From NCBI GenBank assembly GCA_017501345.1, contig JAFVXC010000032.1, forward strand, positions 43,097-107,096: a stretch of DNA of 64,000 nt. Reading direction: 5' to 3'. This DNA comes from Clostridia bacterium (lineage in GTDB: Bacteria > Bacillota_A > Clostridia > Oscillospirales > CAG-272). Position 1 is the stretch's first letter. The number at the start of each line of letters is the position of its first letter. Below the pieces are notes generated by a model. It worked only from the letters and a program-made list of their open reading frames with translations. It was not told the DNA's origin and ran no database searches. Below are positions 27,954 through 35,744 of this stretch, piece after piece. The position numbers were made by a program, and so were the translations under genes.

Positions 27954-29378
27954 TTATCGTACGACCTCGCCGTACAGTGCAAAGGACTCTGCGGAATCGA
28001 TCCTGACGTTTAAAAAGCATCCGCGATCCCCCGGTTCGCCGCGGAAGAACACAAGCTTGTTGCCCTCGGTGCGTCCCGAATAAAACGCGGGATCGTTCTT
28101 GCTGATGCCGTCGCATAAAACGCGAAGCACACGCCCGACGGCAGGCTGATTCTTTTCACACGAGATCGCGTTTTGCACCTCAAGAAGTCTGTTAAAGCGC
28201 TGACTCTTCACAGCGTCGGGGACCTGCTCCTCTTCGGCGGCAGGCGTTCCCTTTCGGGGCGAATAGATGAAGGAATAGGTCATATCAAAGCGCACCCTTT
28301 CGAGCGCGCGGAGTGTTTCCTCAAAGTCCTCGTCACGCTCCCCCGGGAAGCCGACCATAATGTCCGACGTGATCACACATTCGGGCATTTCGCGGCGGAT
28401 CTTCTCAATGATGGAGTAGTACCGTGCGAAATCATACTTCCGATTCATACGGCGGAGCACGTCGTCGCTTCCCGCCTGCATCGGTAAATGGAAGCATTTC
28501 GCAATATGCGGGTTTCGCGCCATCACCTCAATGAGTCGGTCGGACGCATCCTTCGGATGGCTCGTCATAAAGCGCAGAAGATAATCACCGGGAATCGCCG
28601 CAAGCTCCTCAAGAAGGTCGGGGAAGGTGTAGCCGTCTCCCCTGTCCTTGCCGTAGGAATTGACGTTTTGCCCAAGGAGCGTGATGTCCTTGTATCCCGA
28701 TTCGATGAGCTCACGCACCTCGCTTACAATATCCAGACGGTCACGGCTGCGCTCCCTGCCCCTGACGTACGGAACGATGCAATAGGTGCAGAAATTGTTG
28801 CATCCATACATCACCGACACCCACGCGCGGTAATCACTCGCACGGCGAACGGGCAGATGCTCGGGCACAACGTGCTCGTGCTGTGAACAGAAAATGCGCT
28901 TGCCGATCTGCCTCTTTTTCACGATCAGCTCGGGCAAACGGTAGAAGGAGGAGGTGCCGAAAACAAAATCAACGTATGGGTAGCTCCGCTTGATCTGCTC
29001 CACGCGGTGCTCCTGGGACACCATACAGCCTCCGACACCGATGAGAAGGCTTGGATCCCTCTCCTTCAGCTTTTTGTACTGACCGATAAAGGAGAGTGCT
29101 CGTTTCTCGGCGTGCTCGCGGACGGCGCAGGTATTCACGACGATCAAAGATGCGTCATCGGGTGAATCGGTGATCCCGTAGCCCATACGGACAGCCATAC
29201 CCGCGATCCGCTCGCTGTCTGCCTCATTCTGCTGACAGCCGAAGGTCTCGATAAAAGCCTGCGGCCGCTTGCCCGTTTCACCGAAGATCCGCTCGTTTTC
29301 CGCCCACACGGCGTCAATATACGGCTGTTCGACGTCAAATGCATCAAAAACCGCACTGCAATTCTTTTCCTCGCACAT
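27954..29378 (-). CDS. miaB: tRNA 2-methylthio-N6-isopentenyladenosine synthase MiaB
   Basis: A 474-residue radical SAM methylthiotransferase that converts i6A37 to ms2i6A37. Its N-terminal UPF0004 domain binds the auxiliary cluster through Cys residues in ETFGCQQNEADSE, NTCAVREHAEKRA and VGGCMVSQEH. The radical SAM motif is YGCNNFCTYCIVPYVRGRE. The C-terminal TRAM domain ends near VDSAESFALYGEVV-like sequence. The ATG at 29378 has GGGAG and AGAAG upstream; an in-frame start 13 codons earlier lies over the predicted promoter start and is rejected. First gene of the miaB-ricA-mutS-mutL run. Confidence 0.97.
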   Translation of the reverse strand: MCEEKNCSAVFDAFDVEQPYIDAVWAENERIFGETGKRPQAFIETFGCQQNEADSERIAGMAVRMGYGITDSPDDASLIVVNTCAVREHAEKRALSFIGQYKKLKERDPSLLIGVGGCMVSQEHRVEQIKRSYPYVDFVFGTSSFYRLPELIVKKRQIGKRIFCSQHEHVVPEHLPVRRASDYRAWVSVMYGCNNFCTYCIVPYVRGRERSRDRLDIVSEVRELIESGYKDITLLGQNVNSYGKDRGDGYTFPDLLEELAAIPGDYLLRFMTSHPKDASDRLIEVMARNPHIAKCFHLPMQAGSDDVLRRMNRKYDFARYYSIIEKIRREMPECVITSDIMVGFPGERDEDFEETLRALERVRFDMTYSFIYSPRKGTPAAEEEQVPDAVKSQRFNRLLEVQNAISCEKNQPAVGRVLRVLCDGISKNDPAFYSGRTEGNKLVFFRGEPGDRGCFLNVRIDSAESFALYGEVVR

Positions 29379-29422
29379 TTGCTTCTTTTCTCCCGATATT
29401 ATGCCATAAATACACATCTTAT

Positions 29423-29451
29423 ATTATACCTTTTTTCGTGAGAAAAGTCAA
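29423..29451 (-). promoter_or_regulatory. Promoter of the miaB-ricA-mutS-mutL operon
   Basis: Minus-strand TTGACT (29446-29451), 17 bp, TATAAT (29423-29428). The start near 29416 gives a leader of about 38 bases. No strong terminator was seen before tldE, so tgt, tldD and tldE may be co-transcribed. Confidence 0.82.
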
Positions 29452-29504
29452 GCGTTTTCACTTCTTTTCATTCGTTCTCCAAAAGATTCTTTTCAAAGAA
29501 AAAA

Positions 29505-29563
29505 AGCGGCATATGCCGCTATATAATACACCCCGAGCCGAATGCCGAAGCATTGGCTCGGGG
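29505..29563 (-). terminator. Double-hairpin terminator of the surface protein gene
   Basis: Downstream of the stop at 29602, CCCCGAGCC (29531-29539) pairs with GGCTCGGGG (29555-29563). A second stem, the palindrome AGCGGCATATGCCGCT at 29505-29520, is followed on the minus strand by a T run and is the likely termination point. Confidence 0.8.
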
Positions 29564-29601
29564 ATCGGGTTGTGATTCAAAAGAGAATCTGAATTCTTTA
29601 A

Positions 29602-32550
29602 TTAGCTGAATACTACACAATCTTCAATCGAGGTTGCCCAGGAAGGAAGATCTACGGTGAACAGCTCCGTATCATACTCTGCATCTGTTGTAGGAATAGT
29701 AAATACGCCGGCCGTAACTGCCTGGCCATTAACAGTGCAGTTTGTGAACGTGACCTTCTGACCCTCAACAAGTCCGCTCAGATCAAGATTCATATGCTCA
29801 ACGAAGGAGCAGTTTGTCAGCGTAGTATTAACATAAGGCTTCAGAACGCGACCGTAAATGTTATTGTAATAGGTTCCCTGCTCGAATTTGACATTCGTAA
29901 AGGTTGCGCTTTCAATATTCGAGAAACTCGTCCATCCCGCAAGGGTGGAGTTGGTTACGATGAGGTTGACATTATCCGCGCCTTTTTCACCCGTGTTGAT
30001 CGGATAAAGAACGCCGTCTCCGCCAATGTTGACGTTATCGAGAATGATATCCGCGGTCGGATACATGATCATAATCGCGCGGCAGCCCTCCTTGATGGTG
30101 ATGTTTTTCACCGTACCACCGGAGGTCATAATGCCATAGTCATCACCATAGCATTCCATATACAGCTCATTTCCGTTTCCATCCAGAACACCGCCATCGA
30201 GCTTAAATGCATACTTGTTTCCATAGGGAGCAGTAGTAGCAGCCTCAGATTTTACATCTTCGAGAAGAATGATCGTGTCACCGGGATTTGCATTCTGAAG
30301 AGCCTCTGTAAGTTCTGCGGGGTCACTAACAACCTTGTCGGCACCGACAATAATCGTATATCCGCCGTAATCCTTCGCCGCAGTATCAGCAGCGAGGAGC
30401 CGTTCCTTGACAGTCTCGTTCTCAACCAGAACAGTAATTGCAGAACCGTCACCATTTTCCTTGTTGGTGAAGATCATACCTCGAGAACCGCCACCAAAGG
30501 TTACATTGTCCCCCTTCAGAATAACGGTTCTGAGTTTTGTGCACGCACGGAAGGCATACACAGGAATATCTACATTACCCTCGATCGTAACCGAAACGAG
30601 ACTCTTCATATCGCGCAGGCCACCGTATTCAATGGTAGTTACGTTTGCAGGAATGACAAGCTCCTCAATACCGCTGTTCTGGAACGCTTCCTTCGAAATG
30701 GTGGTAACAGTAGAGGGGATCTCGACCGTCTTCAAATTCGAGGCATTACGGAACGCTTGATAACTGATGTTGGTCAAGCCCTCATTCAGAACTACAGTAG
30801 AAGCAGAGGTGTCGCGGAAGGCGCGATCATTCAACGTGGTTACAGTAGACGGCAGAACGATCTTCTCGATATTCGAGTTATATGCAAACGCATAACCGCC
30901 GATGTTCGTGGTGCCATCAGCTACGTTTACGGTCGTGCCTTCATAATCCGCAGGCACAAGGTAGAGCGTGATCTCATTGGTCACGCCGTTATTCTTATAG
31001 GTGAGACCACCCTTCGAAACAGTAGAGACGATCGTGATTTCCTCACCTTGGGTATTGTTTTCGTCGGTTACACCGACACCGGTGCTGCTTACCGAATTTC
31101 TACCCCAGATTGCACCTGCATTGGGATCCTTCTCTCCATAGAAGTGAGTTGTCTGATCCACTGTAATTTCAAGGTTATCAACCTTGTTGCCGGAGATCGT
31201 AGTAGAATAAGCAACGTAACCCGCAATACCACCGACATCACGATAAGCGCCAATTCGGGCTGCGTTTACAGAGCAATTCGTCAGAGTACGGTTGTTTCCG
31301 TTATCGCCGATCCAACCGACGATACCGCCGACCTTATCACCATTGTCGTAGGACTCTCCTACGGCATTAGGCGTAACTATAATCTCAATGTCTTCAGCAT
31401 GGCAATTGTCGATGCTGCCGTAAAGCTGTCCGACAACGGTACCTGCCATACGGTTGGCGCGAATGGAAGCACCATCAATCTTCAGATTTTTGATATCTGC
31501 CTTGTACGCAATACCGAAAAATCCGGCCCAACCATCAGTGTTTACATCCAAATTCGAAACGGTATGATTCTGGCCGTCAAAGGTTCCTCTGAAAGCATAG
31601 GTAAAATCGGTGGAAGAGGCGCCAATCCGTCCGATCGGTGTCCAATCAATGCCGCTGAGATCAAGATCTGCCCCCAGTTTGACTGTCTGCCCAGCGAAAT
31701 CGTCGTGAACAGTCGTTGCAGTCTTTGCCGCAAAAGTGACCGCAGTTGCAGAAGCTGTACCGTTAACTATTGCTGCAAAGCCCGCCAGCTCCTCAGCAGT
31801 GCTAAGGGTAAACGTGGTAGCATCGGGATCCGCAAAATACCAAGCAGTATCTACGCCGCCCATCCAAGGAGCATCTGCATCATAGTCGGTACCAAAGCTA
31901 TCGCTTTCAGCGGCGAGCTGAGTAGCCATTACGTTGATACCGAGATTGATCTGGGGAACGTCCTTGCCGTTGTGGTTTGCAACGTTATCAACGGTAGTGG
32001 GCATATAAACGACCATTGCGAGGTAAACATAGCCATCCGTGGGAAGAAGCGTGCCGGACTTCGAGTAGCCTGCAGAGATGAGAGTCTTCTCGGTAGCGAT
32101 CGCCATAGCCGCCTCGCGCGATGCGTAAGGAGCAAAAGGAGCGGTATCGGTGACAGCAAGCTCTTCTACGTCATAGTAAATGTAATCGGAGAGCTTGAAG
32201 CTTTCGCCTGCCTTGTTGACTCCGGGCGTTTCGGAAACAATATTTACTCCGAGATTGTACTTGAGCGCAAGAGAGCCCGCGTTCTTGATTCTGAGGTAAG
32301 CTACGTCAACGTAGCCGGGCTCCCAAAGGTCTCCCGTCAGAATATCCTCGGATGCTTCAACAGTTTCCCAGGAATCACCGTCGTAGTATTCCAGAGTAAT
32401 ATCCAGATTACCCGACTTGATGATATTGTTCGCGCTCGTCACGGAATCCGTGAACCACGCGTACGTCGTACCAAGAAGCATCGAGAAGCAAAGCAGCAGC
32501 GAAAGCGCGCTTGCAAGAAGAGCCTTCTTGGTTGTCTTCTTTTTCGTCAT
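29602..32550 (-). CDS. Large surface protein with SipW-type signal peptide, leucine-rich and beta-helix regions
   Basis: A 982-residue exported protein. The N-terminus (KKALLASALSLLLCFSMLLG, then TTYAWFTDSVTSANNIIKSG) is a SipW-dependent-type signal and camelysin/TasA-like beginning. Region about 300-480 has GLUG-like repeats (AGFFGIAYKADIKNLKIDGA, VGGIVGWIGDNGNNRTLTNC). Region about 550-720 has BspA-type leucine-rich repeats (for example LPSTVTTLNDRAFRDTSAST). The C-terminal 250 residues resemble a right-handed beta helix (NITIKEG, NVNIGGDG, VTNSTLAG). There is no sortase motif or C-terminal membrane helix. GGAGG precedes the ATG. Likely adhesin or matrix component; no sipW is nearby. Confidence 0.85.
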   Translation of the reverse strand: MTKKKTTKKALLASALSLLLCFSMLLGTTYAWFTDSVTSANNIIKSGNLDITLEYYDGDSWETVEASEDILTGDLWEPGYVDVAYLRIKNAGSLALKYNLGVNIVSETPGVNKAGESFKLSDYIYYDVEELAVTDTAPFAPYASREAAMAIATEKTLISAGYSKSGTLLPTDGYVYLAMVVYMPTTVDNVANHNGKDVPQINLGINVMATQLAAESDSFGTDYDADAPWMGGVDTAWYFADPDATTFTLSTAEELAGFAAIVNGTASATAVTFAAKTATTVHDDFAGQTVKLGADLDLSGIDWTPIGRIGASSTDFTYAFRGTFDGQNHTVSNLDVNTDGWAGFFGIAYKADIKNLKIDGASIRANRMAGTVVGQLYGSIDNCHAEDIEIIVTPNAVGESYDNGDKVGGIVGWIGDNGNNRTLTNCSVNAARIGAYRDVGGIAGYVAYSTTISGNKVDNLEITVDQTTHFYGEKDPNAGAIWGRNSVSSTGVGVTDENNTQGEEITIVSTVSKGGLTYKNNGVTNEITLYLVPADYEGTTVNVADGTTNIGGYAFAYNSNIEKIVLPSTVTTLNDRAFRDTSASTVVLNEGLTNISYQAFRNASNLKTVEIPSTVTTISKEAFQNSGIEELVIPANVTTIEYGGLRDMKSLVSVTIEGNVDIPVYAFRACTKLRTVILKGDNVTFGGGSRGMIFTNKENGDGSAITVLVENETVKERLLAADTAAKDYGGYTIIVGADKVVSDPAELTEALQNANPGDTIILLEDVKSEAATTAPYGNKYAFKLDGGVLDGNGNELYMECYGDDYGIMTSGGTVKNITIKEGCRAIMIMYPTADIILDNVNIGGDGVLYPINTGEKGADNVNLIVTNSTLAGWTSFSNIESATFTNVKFEQGTYYNNIYGRVLKPYVNTTLTNCSFVEHMNLDLSGLVEGQKVTFTNCTVNGQAVTAGVFTIPTTDAEYDTELFTVDLPSWATSIEDCVVFS

Positions 32551-32661
32551 TATGATTTCCTCCTATTAAATTTTTCAGGTGACGAATTTATCTGAACGCA
32601 AATTTGCGCAAAGATCAGCAACTTTATTTTTGTGTAATATGCACAAAATATAGACAAATCA

Positions 32662-32670
32662 CCCCCCCCC
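32662..32670. repeat. C9 homopolymer in the surface-protein leader
   Basis: Nine consecutive C (G in the mRNA) lie in the 5' untranslated leader of the surface protein gene, about 110 bases upstream of its ATG and next to a small CGTCA/TGACG inverted repeat (32673-32685). Such tracts can slip during replication. Confidence 0.6.
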
Positions 32671-32728
32671 GCCGTCATTTTGACGAATCGAGAAGAGGTG
32701 ACCCCAATTATTTCCATTTCGTGTCAGT

Positions 32729-32757
32729 ATTATAACACATTTTTTCTCAGAAGTCAA
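32729..32757 (-). promoter_or_regulatory. Promoter of the surface protein gene
   Basis: Minus-strand TTGACT (32752-32757), 17 bp, TATAAT (32729-32734). The start near 32722 leaves an unusually long leader of about 170 bases carrying the C9 tract and several short palindromes. Confidence 0.78.
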
Positions 32758-32813
32758 CATTTTTTCAAAAATCACGCTTTACAAGTTTCTCCCGAAAAAT
32801 TCTTGATTTTCTA

Positions 32814-32842
32814 TTGCAAAAGAGGCTTTTTTCGTGTATAAT
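32814..32842 (+). promoter_or_regulatory. Promoter of the esterase pair
   Basis: TTGCAA (32814-32819), 17 bp, TATAAT (32837-32842); start near 32849, with GGAGAAAGGA at 32858-32867 as ribosome site. Confidence 0.75.
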
Positions 32843-32877
32843 AGGGACAACGAATTTGGAGAAAGGACGTTCTTGCT

Positions 32878-33750
32878 ATACTTATTGATACCATTACACT
32901 TTCGAAAAAATATCCCGGTGCGACGCTCACCGCGTACATTTCGAGCGATCCCTCCGAGCGAAAAGGATCCCCTCGTAAAGCAATCGTAGTCTGCCCCGGC
33001 GGCGGCTACCACGCTCTTATGGATGAAGAAGGCGAGCCGATCGCGAAAGCCTTCCTTTCGGCAGGACTGAATGCTTTCCTCCTTCGCTACACCCTCGGTA
33101 TGAAGAGAAGCAAATATCCCGAAAATCCGGGTGCAGCAGATTATGCTCCGCTGATCGAGGCGGCACTTGCAATTAAGCACATCCGCGAACACGCAGAGGC
33201 GTATCACATTGATCCCGATCAGATTTTCATCATCGGCTTCTCCTCGGGAGGTCATCTCGCCGCTTCAACAGGAATTCTTTGGAAAGCAGATGCCGTACAA
33301 AAGGCTCTCGGCGCATCCGCAGAAGATCCTACCGAGATCGGAAAGCCGAACGGGATGCTCCTCTCTTACTCTGTCATCTCCTCGGGCAAATTCGCACACA
33401 AGAGATCCTTCTTTTTTCTCTGCAATACAAAGGAGCCGACAGAAGAGGAGCTTCTCCGTTTCTCGCTCGAAAAGCACGTGGATGAAACCTCCGCTCCGCT
33501 TTTCGTTTGGCATACCTTCACCGACAAAACCGTTCCGGTCCAGAATTCACTTCTCCTCGCGAATGCGTATGCAGAAAAGGGAGTTCCCTTCGAAATGCAC
33601 ATTTTCCCCGAGGGACCTCACGGCGTTTCTCTCGCGAACGAGGAAACGATGGCACACAAGCCCCATCTGATCGTTCCCCATCTTCAGTCTTGGTTCGCGC
33701 TTGCAGTACTCTGGATTCGCGATTTTCCTCACTTCGGTCCGCGTGAATAA
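32878..33750 (+). CDS. Alpha/beta-hydrolase esterase, first tandem copy, ATA at the start position
   Basis: A 290-codon frame, the same length as its neighbour at 33789-34661 and clearly paralogous along its length. The hydrolase fold is intact: oxyanion segment VVCPGGGYHAL, nucleophile GFSSGGHLA (GxSxG), Asp/His region TFTDKTVPVQ and FPEGPHGVSLA. Such acetyl-xylan-esterase-like proteins deacetylate sugar oligomers. The codon aligned with the ATG of copy two is ATA (32878), about 10 bp after GGAGAAAGGA; there is no ATG, GTG or TTG in frame upstream after the TAG. The next ATG (33019) would remove the oxyanion strand. Either ATA initiates, or the start codon has mutated. Confidence 0.8.
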   Translation: MLIDTITLSKKYPGATLTAYISSDPSERKGSPRKAIVVCPGGGYHALMDEEGEPIAKAFLSAGLNAFLLRYTLGMKRSKYPENPGAADYAPLIEAALAIKHIREHAEAYHIDPDQIFIIGFSSGGHLAASTGILWKADAVQKALGASAEDPTEIGKPNGMLLSYSVISSGKFAHKRSFFFLCNTKEPTEEELLRFSLEKHVDETSAPLFVWHTFTDKTVPVQNSLLLANAYAEKGVPFEMHIFPEGPHGVSLANEETMAHKPHLIVPHLQSWFALAVLWIRDFPHFGPRE

Positions 33751-33788
33751 AATTTGATACACAAATAAAGAAAGAAGGTCTAAATTAT

Positions 33789-34661
33789 ATGCTGATCAAA
33801 ACGATAGAGCTTAGTGAACAGTACCCCGGTGCTACGCTCACCACTTACGTTTCGGATAACTCCGCTGAATTGAAGGCTCATCCCCGAAAGGCGATCGTAG
33901 TCTGCCCCGGCGGCGGCTACCGCTTTCTCTCCGATAGAGAGGGCGAGCCTATTGTAAAGGCATTTCTCGGAGAAGGACTGAACGCCTTCCTGCTCCGCTA
34001 CACCGTCGGTATGAAGGGGGACAAGTATCCTGAAAATCCCGGTGCCTCCGATTACGCACCGCTGATCCAGGCGGCGCTCGCCATTAAGCACATCCGTGAA
34101 AACGCAGAGGCGTATCACATCGATCCCGATCAGATCTTCATCATCGGCTTCTCCGCAGGCGGTCATCTTGCCGCATCGACAGGTATTCTGTGGAAGACGG
34201 ATGCCGTACAAAGGGCACTCGGCGCATCCGCAGAAGAGCCTACCGAGATCGGAAAGCCGAACGGAATGCTTCTCTCCTACCCCGTGATCACCTCGGGTGA
34301 ATATGCGCACAAGGGATCTATCTATCATCTCTGTAACACGAAAACTCCGACCGAGGAGGAAATGCTCCGTTTCTCGCTCGAAAAGCACGTCGACGAAACC
34401 TCAGCACCCTTCTTCCTGTGGCACACCTTCTCCGACAAAACCGTTCCGATCCAGAATGCGCTTCTCCTCGCAGATGCATATACAAAGCATGAACTTCCCT
34501 TCGAGATGCACGTTTTCCCCGCAGGCTCTCACGGTCTGGCACTCGCAAACGAGGAAACAATGTCGGACAAGCCCCATATGATCGTGCCTCACGTACAGGG
34601 GTGGATCTCTCTTGCGATCCGTTGGATCAAGGATTTCGGACATTTCGGACCGAACGTGTAA
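33789..34661 (+). CDS. Alpha/beta-hydrolase esterase, second tandem copy
   Basis: A 290-residue esterase of the BD-FAE/acetyl-esterase group, soluble (no signal peptide). Key parts are the oxyanion loop VVCPGGGYRFLSDREGEP (about 38-55), the nucleophile elbow GFSAGGHLAAST near 118, HTFSDKTVPIQNALLLA carrying the acid, and PAGSHGLALANEETM with the catalytic His. AAGAAGG precedes the ATG. It follows its paralogue after 38 bp and shares its promoter. A role in removing acetyl groups from plant oligosaccharides fits the xylose genes elsewhere in the window but is inferred. Confidence 0.9.
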   Translation: MLIKTIELSEQYPGATLTTYVSDNSAELKAHPRKAIVVCPGGGYRFLSDREGEPIVKAFLGEGLNAFLLRYTVGMKGDKYPENPGASDYAPLIQAALAIKHIRENAEAYHIDPDQIFIIGFSAGGHLAASTGILWKTDAVQRALGASAEEPTEIGKPNGMLLSYPVITSGEYAHKGSIYHLCNTKTPTEEEMLRFSLEKHVDETSAPFFLWHTFSDKTVPIQNALLLADAYTKHELPFEMHVFPAGSHGLALANEETMSDKPHMIVPHVQGWISLAIRWIKDFGHFGPNV

Positions 34662-34680
34662 AATCCGATAAAAAAATACA

Positions 34681-34728
34681 GGAGTGAGCTCCTCTGTCGT
34701 TCCGACACAGGGCTCACTCCCTTTTTGT
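34681..34728 (+). terminator. Terminator of the esterase operon
   Basis: GGAGTGAGC (34681-34689) pairs with GCTCACTCC (34712-34720), with a smaller inner stem, followed by CTTTTTG. Confidence 0.85.
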
Positions 34729-34745
34729 TTGCTTAATTTCAGGCG

Positions 34746-35414
34746 TTACGCCTCGAGCTTCACCGTTGGAACACGGGAAACGACGACTGCAAGGATCGCG
34801 GTCACGATGATCTCGGGGATCATATAAATACCGTTATAGCAGATCGAATAGACGAGCGCAAGCCCGTTCCCCGAAAAGACCGACAGCACCTTTTCGCCGA
34901 TCCAGGCGTTTTCGGGCTCAGAGAAGAACCACTCTGCCCACGCGCCGTAGAAAACGTATCCCGATACGATGTGCGCAAGATAGCGAAGCGACAGCGCGAC
35001 GACCGAGCCGAGCACAAGGGACAGCGGCTTTGATTTTACTCTTTTGCGGAATACTCCGCCAAGCCCGAGAACGGTATAGGCAACAACGTAATCGATGAGC
35101 AGAATCAAAATTGCGGCGACCACACCCATATAGTCCTCACTCGACGGCAGGAACAGCGCGAGAATGACCGAGCCCTTCCCCAGCATCAGGTCCATCACGA
35201 TCTGTATGACCGCGTAAACGCCCGAGGTAAACAGTCCCCATTTGACGCCGTACATATACGACACGACGACGATCGGCAGCATACTGCCGAAGGTGAAGCT
35301 GCCGCCGAATGCCTGACTGAAAAACGGGATCAGTGTGGTGATCGCGGCGAGTGCCGTTGCCATTGCAAGCATAATTCCCGATGTTGCAAGACGCTTTGTG
35401 TTGTGTTTTTGCAT
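34746..35414 (-). CDS. thiT: Thiamine-specific ECF transporter substrate-binding component ThiT
   Basis: A 222-residue membrane protein with six helices. ThiT binds thiamine and pairs with the shared ECF energising module (not in this window). Identity rests on the fold-type segments (ALAAITTLIPFFSQAFGGSF, YMYGVKWGLFTSGVYAVIQ) and on the TPP riboswitch that precedes it. The ATG at 35414 has AGGAGG 5 bp upstream; a GTG two codons before overlaps that site. Expression should switch off when thiamine pyrophosphate is plentiful, through the terminator at 35446-35474. Confidence 0.9.
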   Translation of the reverse strand: MQKHNTKRLATSGIMLAMATALAAITTLIPFFSQAFGGSFTFGSMLPIVVVSYMYGVKWGLFTSGVYAVIQIVMDLMLGKGSVILALFLPSSEDYMGVVAAILILLIDYVVAYTVLGLGGVFRKRVKSKPLSLVLGSVVALSLRYLAHIVSGYVFYGAWAEWFFSEPENAWIGEKVLSVFSGNGLALVYSICYNGIYMIPEIIVTAILAVVVSRVPTVKLEA

Positions 35415-35445
35415 AAACACCTCCTAAAGATATAGCGTGAAACAG

Positions 35446-35474
35446 AAAAACCGCACGGAATCCTCCATGCGGTT
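35446..35474 (-). terminator. Riboswitch-controlled terminator before thiT
   Basis: On the minus strand AACCGCA and TGCGGTT (plus-strand arms 35449-35455 and 35468-35474) form a stem followed by TTTTTC. It lies between the TPP aptamer and the thiT ribosome site. ACCGCAG just after the aptamer (about 35519-35525) could compete for the same TGCGGT arm as antiterminator. Confidence 0.8.
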
Positions 35475-35530
35475 CAGAACAAAATTCTGTTCAGTCTATC
35501 GGTGACGTCTTGCCGATAAGCTGCGGTTAA

Positions 35531-35621
35531 GTTCTTCCCTACGCCGGTATTATCCGTATCAGGTTATAGGGTTCGGGCTCGTCGCCCATCTCAGCCGTCG
35601 TACCGACAGCACCCCCGACTC
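35531..35621 (-). promoter_or_regulatory. TPP riboswitch (THI box)
   Basis: Minus-strand sequence carries all THI-box elements in order: GTCGGGGGTGCT, GGCTGAGA, ACCCTATAACCTGAT, CGGATAATACCGGCGTAGGGA. This is the thiamine pyrophosphate aptamer, placed between a consensus promoter and an intrinsic terminator upstream of thiT. Confidence 0.97.
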
Positions 35622-35647
35622 TATGCGATTATTCGGTTTCTTCGCGT

Positions 35648-35676
35648 ATTATAGCACAGATTTCCGTCTTTGTCAA
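35648..35676 (-). promoter_or_regulatory. Consensus promoter of the riboswitch-thiT transcript
   Basis: Minus-strand TTGACA (35671-35676), 17 bp, TATAAT (35648-35653), matching consensus at every position; start about 20 bases before the aptamer. Confidence 0.85.
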
Positions 35677-35744
35677 TAGGCATATCACGTATTTCTTCGA
35701 ACATATACTTTTTCGAAAGTAAAACGGAAGGAAACGGTCACGGA

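Noticed and set aside
29794..32595. 933-codon open frame antisense to the surface protein gene
   Set aside because: It mirrors the sense codons, has no ribosome site or recognisable domain, and the sense strand has signal peptide, repeats, promoter and terminator.
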